DNA of 23,548 nt from assembly GCA_003427395.1 (NCBI GenBank), contig BFEA01000116.1, positions 862,385-885,932 of the forward strand, read 5' to 3'. The notes below the pieces were generated by a model. That model saw only the letters and a program-made list of their open reading frames with translations. It was not told where the DNA came from and made no database searches. Position numbers and translations under genes: made by a program. This DNA is from Chara braunii. Lineage: Eukaryota; Streptophyta; Charophyceae; Charales; Characeae. Shown here piece after piece: positions 16,195 through 23,172 of the stretch; the stretch's first letter is position 1, and the number at the start of each line of letters is the position of its first letter.

Positions 16195-17120
16195 CCATCA
16201 CCGAGGCTGTAGTTCAGGTTTGCTGCACCATGGGTTGCAGTGTTCTTCCACGAGGGACACCGAGGTGGTGGATGAAAAGGAGGACGGGGGGGCGAGGGAG
16301 GATCTCAGGCACTGTGATGATGCGACGGAGGGGTACTGGGAGAAGCTGCGTACGTCGCCACGTGTCTTTCGGGCGATGGTGATTGCATCCAGTATGGACG
16401 AACGCCCGCGGGACGCGCTGCTGATGTCGATGTCGACCGCAGTCGGTGTCGATCCTTCGTCTTCTATGCTAGAGGCCTTCGATAAAGGTCGGCCATCAAC
16501 GATCGAGGATGAACACGTGGAACACGAGGACCACGACAAGCAAAATTGCGACTAGGAGCGGCAGTGGCAACCATGACACGTATGACAGGGCTGTAATTCT
16601 ACGACAATGGTGAAGGTCCACCGAACGGCAGCGATGAAGGGAACAGACGGTAGAGGACAGCATACGACACACGCACTCTAACGGGTCTTACACCCTTTCC
16701 ACTGTGAGCCCGAGCCGTGGCCTCTGGAGTGGTCCACTGAAGACCTGCTCTTTGCCTGCCGCCCGTCCATGCTGATGTCCTTCTTCGCAGACTGCCTCTT
16801 ACGTGTACGTCCAGGCACCTTGTCGAGGATGCAGACGTGGAAGAAGACGACAAGGACAAGCAAAAGCATGACCAGGAGCAGCAGCGGCAGCCTTCGAAAG
16901 ACGCTGGTCATGAAAGGCACGTGGGGAAGGGCAGTGGCTAGACGACGATGGCACACCTCCAACAAATGGCACTGGAGAGGGCTGCAAACGGCAGACCACA
17001 GCATGGGACAAACGCCTTGTAACATTTTCCGTTGCGGGGGGCCGGCTGAAGTGTTCAAATTTGACGACCGTTCGACCCCTTTCCGTTTGGCGGCATGCAC
17101 TACGAGGGAGAACACTGGTC
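16195..17120 (-). pseudogene. Tandemly duplicated segment encoding a hydrophobic (membrane-like) stretch
   Basis: Two homologous blocks about 316 bp apart: A at ~16500-16680, B at ~16815-17020. On the minus strand both stay open: A reads RVCRMLSSTVCS then LPLPLLVAILLVVVLVFHVF, ILD; B reads GVCPMLWSAVCS then LPLLLLVMLLLVLVVFFHVC, ILDK. The hydrophobic run of ~20 residues could form a transmembrane helix. B lies in a 145-codon frame (17115-16678); A follows a stop. Further downstream both have DIS(x)GR..S. In the plus frame copy A contains a stop and copy B is only charged low complexity, so minus is more likely the coding strand. No family recognised; it could be a host gene fragment or transposon protein. 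Confidence 0.45.
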
Positions 17121-17306
17121 AACGACGTCCGCGGGGGTCGGTCGGCCACCAACGGTTACCGTTGGCATAAGTTTCCTGGAAGCCGAACGTTGAAGACCCA
17201 AGATGTTCGTGCGCTGCCCGGTAGGAACTCCAATGGACCAACCGACGAAAATTTCTTGCCGACGACGCGTGCCCTTGCCGCTCCGATTATCGTGGATCCT
17301 TGACCT

Positions 17307-17332
17307 CCAAGGGACCTCGGGAGGTCCCTTGG
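17307..17332. repeat. Perfect 12-bp hairpin with 2-nt loop
   Basis: CCAAGGGACCTC, GG, GAGGTCCCTTGG. A near-perfect palindrome right upstream of the CCCGAGGA cluster. It lacks a following T run, so a simple terminator is not supported. Confidence 0.8.
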
Positions 17333-17355
17333 GGAACGCCACCAAATGGCTGTAG

Positions 17356-17453
17356 CCCGAGGATGCCCCGAGGATTCCCCGAGGAAATGTTTTTACTTTT
17401 TTTTCTCATTTTCATTCCCGAGGATAGGTGGAACAAAATTTTCCTCGGGGGAT
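17356..17453. repeat. CCCGAGGA repeat cluster
   Basis: Three near-tandem copies on the plus strand at 17356-17385 (11-bp period), another at about 17417-17424, and an inverted copy TTTTCCTCGGGGGA at about 17438-17452, which can pair with TCCCCGAGGAAA at 17376-17387. Intervening sequence is T-rich. Function unknown. Confidence 0.7.
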
Positions 17454-17604
17454 TTACGCGCCTGAGGAGTGTCTAACGAGCCCCAATGTCTTCGGTGCCA
17501 CTTTGTTTTTTCTTTTTTTTTCTCTTTTTTTTCCCTGAACACTGGCAGCCATGATCCAGGCAATCCGGCCTGGTTCATACGACGGCTGATTTTGAATTAT
17601 AAAA

Positions 17605-17628
17605 GCTGGAAAACGGGTCCAGCATCCC
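17605..17628 (-). mobile_element. Isolated SL1 (T11)
   Basis: Minus strand GGGAT followed by arms GCTGGA/TCCAGC around CCCGTTT, with no SL2, SL3 or poly(A) next to it. Remnant of a tail copy. Confidence 0.6.
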
Positions 17629-18100
17629 TCACATTGTAAAAAAGGCTCAACAAAACAAACATAAGAAAAAGAGTATGCCAAACCCCTAAGTACTCAACAC
17701 CAAACCCTGTGTGTCCACCCTACCTCCCGCGCAGCAGGGGTCTGGGTTGTCGACCCCCCAACCGCAGACTCAGACCCCGCAAAGACCCACCCACCTCCTC
17801 GCGATTTAGAGCGGATCACACCACCACCGACATTCACCTACCAAAACCGCCATCTCCCACCATGATGGCCATTTCGCCAACCTGCAGAAAAACCCTACCA
17901 CCCGTGTGCCCCCCCCCAAAAAAAACCCTTGCACATTCTGAAATTCGAGCAATGACTTCGGCGCCACTTTGTCCTGGCGTTGGTAACTAAAAACGTGACT
18001 CAGGAGCAGTTCCCCTCCCCACAAAAAAAAGCAAAAAAAAAAGGTTATTGAATTAAACTTCGTCCAAAACAAAAGGAAAAAGAATTACCTCCAGTTCACG
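17629..18100. other. Unassigned C/A-rich stretch
   Basis: Pro-rich open frames only. A 21-base word AATG(T/A)CTTCGG(T/C)GCCACTTTGT occurs at about 17484 and 17951. No gene recognised. Confidence 0.35.
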
Positions 18101-18155
18101 CATCTCTAGGTCAATATCTTGCAAAAGGGGAAAAAAAAAAACCATCTCTAGGTCA
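18101..18155 (+). mobile_element. Candidate 29-bp retroposon micro-insertion with 13-bp TSD
   Basis: CATCTCTAGGTCA at 18101-18113 is exactly repeated at 18143-18155. Between them lie 29 bp ending in eleven A and AC. Direct repeat, short unique sequence, oligo(A), direct repeat is the structure of an extremely 5'-truncated retrotransposition event. Confidence 0.55.
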
Positions 18156-18164
18156 GCGCTCACC

Positions 18165-18284
18165 TTTTTTTTATTTTTTTTTCCCGAAAAACCCCACCGG
18201 ATATGTTAGTGATGGTGGTATGAGCACCCACCGCTAACATATCAGTGGGGAGCTGCACCTGCTGGAAAACGGGTCCAGCGTCCC
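18165..18284 (-). mobile_element. 3' tail T12 (type A)
   Basis: Minus strand: GGGAC, SL1 (GCTGGA/TCCAGC, loop CCCGTTT), a shortened SL2 (CAGCTCCCCAC only), SL3 ATGTTAG/CTAACAT with GGTGG/CCACC around GTGCTCATA, then A-rich sequence (plus-strand T run from 18165). Its GGGAC begins directly after the poly(A) of T13 on the same strand. Confidence 0.8.
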
Positions 18285-18424
18285 TTTTTTTTTTTTTTTT
18301 TTTTTTTTTTAAACGGGCCCAGTGCCCAAGGCTGATATTATAAATAAGAAGATTGAGGCCGGGGTCCTCACAGTCTACCCGGATTGGGCGAAACGAACAT
18401 GCTGAGAACTGGGCTCAGCGTCCC
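18285..18424 (-). mobile_element. 3' tail T13 (type B) of LINE-e
   Basis: Minus strand: GGGAC, SL1 with GCTGAG/CTCAGC, the type-B body (CCGGGTAGACTGTGAGGACC, AATATCAGCC, TTGGGCACTGGGCCC) and 26 A. On its 5' side lie a (CAT)n tract and LINE-e, so type B is the 3' end of that LINE, as type A is of LINE-d. Confidence 0.85.
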
Positions 18425-18426
18425 TC

Positions 18427-18455
18427 ATGTGATGTTGATGATGATGATGATGATG
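18427..18455. repeat. (TGA)n microsatellite, CAT on the LINE-e sense strand
   Basis: About seven TGA units between LINE-e and T13; equals the (CAT)n before T9 and T10. Confidence 0.9.
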
Positions 18456-18473
18456 CGAATTCCTCTGCTCTAT

Positions 18474-19175
18474 TCACCCTTTGTTTGTAAGAAAAGGCGC
18501 TGCCTCTTCACCCTTATCATCTGGGCGCCAGATTTGCCTATTATTCCAAGCTGCGCTGTTCAAGGAACTAAAGAATGTTTGCTGAGAAGATCTTTTAGTT
18601 CCCATACCATGAAGGAGGAACAATTGTTGATGCTGAGGGGGGGAAGGGATCTGGAAATTCTGAGAGAGGGCGCGCATAGGAATTGCAGTGTCAATAGTTG
18701 TCCAGTCATAGAAAAACAATTTATAGTCTCTTTTGATTTCAACCTCGTCAACACTTTCTGCCCCTTTCCATATGACTTTGCCTAGCCTCCTTCCCTGGTT
18801 TCCGCCCAGCCAGTTACGGCTGAATTTTTGGAAATGTGATTGTATTTCTGTTTTATTGGTTAAGAATTGAACTTTTTCCTTCGTTTGGGACCATTTTGTA
18901 AGTATATCTGTTTCAATTTGTTGTTTGATAGTTTCTGTGAAGTCTGGTCCATCCAATCTGGCTCCTTCCCATTCGTAAGTGCATCTTCTCATCCAGATGG
19001 CCCACATGATAGCTCTTCTCCCTGTATAGAAAAGATTATCAATAAATTCCACCTGATTTTCCATTAATTCTTGATTGGGGGTCCAAACTTCTGGTATGTG
19101 ATAAAAAGTACAGACGGATGGAGTGAGGACCGCCTCTTCAGCCACCATCTGGCCGCCTGATCACCCTGATATAGC
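18474..19175 (-). pseudogene. LINE-e: ORF2 C-terminus, uninterrupted 224-codon frame
   Basis: The longest undisturbed copy of the C-terminal LINE domain, open 19148-18474. It contains TGRRAIMWAIWMRRCTYEWE, GARLDGPDFTETIKQQIETD, ILTKW, NWLGGNQGRR, RDYKLFFYDWTTIDTAIPM and NFQIPSPP, each with counterparts in LINE-c and LINE-d. In another frame just upstream (to about 19175) RWWLKR may correspond to the WRWWDRIW that follows the zinc finger. The element is 5'-truncated in or after the finger. No RNase H or other enzymatic motif is visible; the charged, helix-like section around KQQIETDILTKW may be coiled. The start codon is only the first ATG in the frame. Confidence 0.8.
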
Positions 19176-20101
19176 TAGCAGACCCACCACCAAGCACCCA
19201 GACCAACACCTTGTAACTGTCTTTTGTTCTTAAAGCACCAGTACACCACGTATCAGTCCGCGGGTGTCAGCATGAAAACCGCACCACTTCGGAGGGCGCC
19301 GATCTTTGTTTTCAACGGCGGGCCTGACCGTGCGGCGCCTCCGAGTTTTGCTTGTGGCGACAAAAAACTTTCTGCAAGGCTGGGGCTGTGTACTAGCGGT
19401 TTAACCAAATACTACTTCCACCTCTCATAGCAACCTTTCTGAGCATCCAAACATCTGACTTTACTCCACCTGTGGACCATACCGTCTTAGATCAACTAAA
19501 GCAAGCTCTGATGGAGGAAAGAGATCAGGAAATGAATCTGGAGATCTCATGCTGGTTACCATGGAGCCTTCGGCTACCCCCCCTGCCCTCCTCCCCCTCC
19601 CCACCCCCACCTCCTCCCTCTGATCCTCCCCAGCACCCCAACCCCTCCGGCTCTCTCTCTCCAGTAGGACTCCCGTCACACCACTTACCCCCTCCCCTCC
19701 TCCACCTCCCGTATGCCGCCCAAGTTGGACCCCTTCTAAAGGAAGGTGCTCTCACTTATTTAGGAAGGCCAGCTGGGGTTTAGCAAGGACTAATCGGGGG
19801 GTGAGTAGTGGCTTAGTAGGGGAAATGTAGGCTAATAAGCAGGTTAGGGTTTAGGAGGGGTTTCGCAGGGGTTTAGTAATGCCTCAAGTGGAGGCTGGGC
19901 AAGCTGAGCAGGATAAGCTGGCGCTCGCCTGGGCAGGAGGGGATATCATTAGCAGGGGGTTAGCAATCAATAGATGTAGGGCAGGCCAAGCAGAAGGGGC
20001 TTGGCTAGGCAGGGAGACACACGTCAGATAAAATGGAGACAGGGTGGTATGACAAGCCACATGGCACCTGGCACAGCTCATAATGAACACAAATTGTTCA
20101 A
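19176..20101. other. Unassigned region with a polypyrimidine tract and a telobox
   Basis: 19575-19720 is strongly C/T-rich on the plus strand (G-rich on minus), producing Pro-rich or Gly-rich spurious frames. TTAGGGTTTAGG at 19844-19855 equals under two plant-type telomere units (a telobox), too short for telomeric DNA. An 11-bp inverted repeat around GGCGCC lies at 19290-19301 and 19333-19343. The frame from about 19472 (DHTVLDQLKQALMEERDQEM) is not recognised. Confidence 0.4.
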
Positions 20102-20334
20102 AAGGAGTCAACATAATTTTTATTTTACTTTTGAAAAACTTTGTGACACTGTGTGGGGAAACCCACTTAAAGAAGTGGGCCCCAGTGTTGAAGGCTCCAT
20201 CTATTGGTGGGGAGCAGCACGTGCTGGAAATCAGGTACAGCGTCCCAACTTGAATACAATGATTTGACAAGTGTCAGCTGGAAATCGGGTCCAGCGTCCC
20301 TATTAAATGATGTGTGGAAGGAGTCAACGTAATT
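20102..20334 (-). mobile_element. T14: complete 199-bp short element with 17-bp TSDs
   Basis: Element 20119-20317, minus strand, bracketed by AAGGAGTCAACATAATT (20102-20118) and AAGGAGTCAACGTAATT (20318-20334), 16 of 17 identical. From its 5' end: CACACATC, SL1 (GCTGGA/TCCAGC), 35-bp spacer, second SL1 (GCTGTA/TCCAGC), SL2 (GCTCC...GGAGC), shortened SL3 (CCCACTT/AAGTGGG with loop CTTT, flanked by GGGG/CCCC), then A-rich sequence. It contains no LINE coding or LINE-c/d 3'UTR, and T8 has a similar 5' end, so it may be a genuine SINE-like unit. No clear Pol III A or B box was seen. Confidence 0.8.
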
Positions 20335-20343
20335 AATGTCTTG

Positions 20344-20505
20344 GGTCCCACTAGCGAAGGGGGTTGGATTTCAAACATGAATCTGGATGTGTTTGAGGAA
20401 AGATGCAGAAAATCAAGATTGCACTGATTCTCCCCATCTCTCAGCTGCCTAGTAAAACACATTCAGATTCAGGACCTTCATCCAATCCTCTTCGCTAGTG
20501 GGACC
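20344..20505. mobile_element. MITE-like element 2
   Basis: 162 bp with inverted arms of about 51 bp (20344-20394 and 20455-20505). The first 16 bases, GGTCCCACTAGCGAAG, are identical; the rest is gap-free at 40 of 51 overall. TTG on both outer sides (20341-20343 approximately and 20506-20508) is a possible 3-bp target duplication. A 3-bp TSD fits PIF/Harbinger or CACTA-type transposons, but no transposase is present and the superfamily is undetermined. Confidence 0.7.
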
Positions 20506-20522
20506 TTGCCCTTGGAATCCGC

Positions 20523-20679
20523 AGTGAAAAAAAAAAAGTAAAAAAAAAGGTGGGAGGCAGTCAGGAAGTCTGTCTACTTCTATCGTTTGTTTTTCTTTTT
20601 GTGATGGTTAAAAAAAAAAAAAGTGAAGAAAAGGTGGGAGCCTGGGAGGCAGTCTGTCTACTTCTATGGTTTGTTTTAC
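20523..20679. repeat. ~83-bp tandem duplication
   Basis: Copies at 20523-20595 and 20606-20679 each have an A-rich run, AAAAGGTGGGAG, GGCAGT, GTCTGTCTACTTCTAT, GGTTTGTTTT or CGTTTGTTTT. Small rearrangements (an extra GGAA, a CCTGGG) separate them. Confidence 0.8.
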
Positions 20680-21233
20680 TTTTTTTTACGAAGCTATTCT
20701 TTTTTTTTCTTTTCTTTTTCCCATACCTTCCGGGTTTTTTTGTGGGGAGGGCCGTCTGGGCCGATTCCTCTGACCTCTTCACCCCCCCTCCCCGTCGACC
20801 CCCCCTCAGCTGCCCCCTCACCTCCCTCTCACCACGAATGGTGCTCGGCCCCGTAAATGGTAATGGTATCACGTCCCCAGACCGGCGTGCAAGATTCGAG
20901 TCACCAGGTCATGCACAACGGCAGCCTTGAAGAGCTCCAGCATTCTCAGCCTCAGCAACAGGGTGACATGCAGGAGGGAGGTAGCTGCCTGGGATTACAA
21001 CAGAGGATCAGCGCTGCACAACAGCCGACAAAGAGAGGGCCCATTCCCGCCAACCGGAACAGGGGCCGGTGGGGGTCAAGGCCCGTTCTCTTCCATTTGG
21101 CAAGGACCTTCAAATCAGCCTACCCCGCGCCTCCGGGGGAACAGGCGACAGGCAACAATTAGGACTGGAAAGCCCATCTACATGAGTCAGTTGTCTGATC
21201 ACTGTCAGTCACATGGAATGTCTTGTAATATGA
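20680..21233. other. Unassigned stretch
   Basis: T-rich, then C-rich to about 20850. A plus-strand frame of 101 codons (20857-21162) is rich in Gln, Gly and Pro without a recognised motif. No RNA gene seen. Confidence 0.35.
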
Positions 21234-21322
21234 GGGACGCTGGACCCGGTTTCCAGCAGGTGTTGCTCCCCACCAATAGATGGAGCCTTCAACTGTGAAA
21301 AAAAAAAAAAAAAAAAAAAAAA
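21234..21322 (+). mobile_element. 3' tail T15, lacking SL3
   Basis: GGGAC, SL1 (GCTGGA/TCCAGC, loop CCCGGTT), AGGTGTTGCTCCCCACC with ATAGATGGAGCC (SL2) and a 25-A run at 21298-21322. SL3 is missing as in T2. Confidence 0.85.
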
Positions 21323-21432
21323 GAATCTTTGGTGGAGGGCACAGTTTGAGGTACCACCAGTCTTCACGACTCCAAAGAAAAAGAGAAAAAAGAAAAACAA
21401 GGGAGACTGCATTGAGCTCTAAGGCCCTACTC

Positions 21433-21525
21433 ACAGTAGCACCATTTACAGCCAGACATGGATGTACCAGGCCCCAGTTACGTCCAAAAATAAGTAAAAA
21501 GGTCCAAGTGCGAGTATGCCCTAAT
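21433..21525 (+). repeat. Dispersed ~100-bp repeat, copy 1
   Basis: Shares AGTAGCAC.ATTT, GGATGTA, AGTTACGTCC or ATTACGTCC, GAGTATGCCCT with the copies at 22782-22894 and 22895-22995. Confidence 0.65.
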
Positions 21526-22038
21526 TGCGAGGAATGAGCCTCGCTGAGCCCTTATCAGACATACAAGTGTTCTGGGCTGTGGCCCCCACCAAGCCCGTGC
21601 CTGCCCTAAGTGAAGGTGGGCCTGAATATCCACGTGAGGCCTGTTTTCAACACTTTCCATATGTGGGTACTCAGACAGTTGCAGCATGCCAGTTGGTTAC
21701 ACAGCAACGTGAGCCTCCAGGCTCTTTCCAGAAGCAAGGGCTGCACTGTACAGTTGAGCCCAGGGCTCAGGTGGTTGCGCCCTGGGCACACGCTGTGTAA
21801 GGCCGACCCATCATGGACTGGTTGCGGGCCAATGAGGAAGCAGTATTGTCGTCACACATGTGCTGCGAGCCAATGAGAATGCTGCAAACACTTGGAGGCT
21901 TGGTGACTACCTGGGCGTGACTAACTGCACCAGCCCCAGGCCAGTATCTGAAACTGGTCCTGGGCGCAGACACTTGGGGCCGGAGGCAAGCTACTGGGGC
22001 CCCACACGCCTGCCAGTGGCCAGACCAACCAGCAGCAG

Positions 22039-22065
22039 ACACACTTTCCATAAAGGAAAGTGTGT
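22039..22065. repeat. Perfect 11-bp hairpin
   Basis: ACACACTTTCC and GGAAAGTGTGT around the 5-nt loop ATAAA. No transposon context or poly(T) recognised. Confidence 0.75.
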
Positions 22066-22781
22066 GCCCCCTGGGCAGAGATTCTGGCCTTGTCAGGCAA
22101 TGCAGACGCGCTGCCGCGTTGCTGCGCAAGTGTCTGCATGGGCGCTCCTGGTTGGACGCGCGCACGGGCACAGTGGTGAGAGGGGTGCTGCTGCAGCAGA
22201 GGGCGCACAGCAGCCATGGCCGGGCAGCTGGGGCACAGGGCAGGAGATGGCGATGGTGGTGGTCTTCCGGTAGGAGGTGCATGCAGAGGGGATCAAGGTG
22301 TGATGAGGGGAGGAGAGAGAACGTACCTGGTGTACACTGGTGGTCGGCATTGGTGTTGATGTCACGTACATTGGTCTTCGACTTCGATGTGATCCAGTCG
22401 CATGAACGTAGATAGGATAGATAGGCTGAGTAGAGTAGGCTGGGCGCTGGGCGCCAGACAGTCTGGCAGGAGCGACTGGTCGTACGTGCGCACGCTCATC
22501 ATACTATGGTGTGACCAAGGAGCGACGACATTGACACTCAAGCTCATTGTATTGCTCTTAGATTGATGGAATCTTGGTGCATTGTGCTCTGTGTGCTTGG
22601 TACCTGACTATCTGGACTACTTGGTGATTTTGCAACTCGGTTTTCTGTCTACGGCTCTCGCTCATATTCCTTGCATAATCATCAATTGGAAACAGAAAAA
22701 AATAAAAATAAATCATCATAACACTGACCGGCACCAGGTAATTCAAAGTTAGTTCGTGCATCTGATTGAGGGCGTGCTTAG

Positions 22782-22995
22782 AGTAGCACTATTTGAAATG
22801 TACCTGGCCCTACCTGGATGTATCTGGTCGCAATTACGTCCAGAAACAAGTCAAGAACTCCTAGTGTGAGTACTATGCCCTGAACCAGAATTCATGGCCC
22901 TTACCTGGATGTATCTCGTCCCCATTACGTCCAGAAAGTTAGCAACAAGTGAAGAAGTCCTACCGCTAGCGTGAGTATGCCCTGAATCAGAATTC
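22782..22995 (+). repeat. Dispersed ~100-bp repeat, copies 2 and 3 in tandem
   Basis: Units 22782-22894 and 22895-22995 both contain TACCTGGATGTATCT, ATTACGTCCAGAAA, CAAGT, GTGAGTA, TGCCCTGAA, CAGAATTC. With copy 1 this is a small repeat family that does not look coding. Confidence 0.8.
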
Positions 22996-23052
22996 CTTCA
23001 GGATTAAATTTCCAACTCAGGTTCTCATCCCAGCAGTTCCTTCACTGGTGCC

Positions 23053-23172
23053 TACCACTCACCCACCTTCTTCTTCTTCTTCTTCTTCTTCTTCTTCTTC
23101 TTCTTCTTCCTACCACTCACCCACCTTCTTCTTCTTCTTCTTCTTCTTCTTCTTCTTCTTCTTCTTCTTCTT
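23053..23172. repeat. Compound (CTT)n microsatellite
   Basis: Two units of CTACCACTCACCCAC followed by about 13 or more CTT triplets each (from 23053 and 23110). The purine-pyrimidine asymmetry generates spurious poly-Ser frames. Confidence 0.95.

Larger units (their letters stand above)
21323..22781. other. Unassigned region
   Basis: Several overlapping frames of 60-171 codons on both strands, none with recognisable domains. 21433-21525 is a copy of the repeat found at 22782-22995. A GC-rich stretch (21900-22280) contains a hairpin at 22039-22065. Confidence 0.35.

Noticed and set aside
17709-17990. Pro-rich 93-codon frame as a host gene
   Set aside because: Composition follows the C-rich strand and no domain or homologous block was seen.
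19844-19855. Interstitial telomere
   Set aside because: Fewer than two TTTAGGG units; at most a telobox.
20344-20505. CACTA superfamily assignment from CACTA in the terminal repeat
   Set aside because: CACTA is at positions 6-10 of the repeat, not at the extreme end, so the match is probably coincidental.
20880-20910. tRNA B-box-like GATTCGAGTC
   Set aside because: No matching acceptor, anticodon or D arms nearby; no tRNA could be folded anywhere in the window by eye.
21767-22282. 171-codon minus-strand frame as a gene
   Set aside because: GC-rich sequence with overlapping long frames on both strands; Cys/Pro/Ala/His-rich with no recognisable domain.
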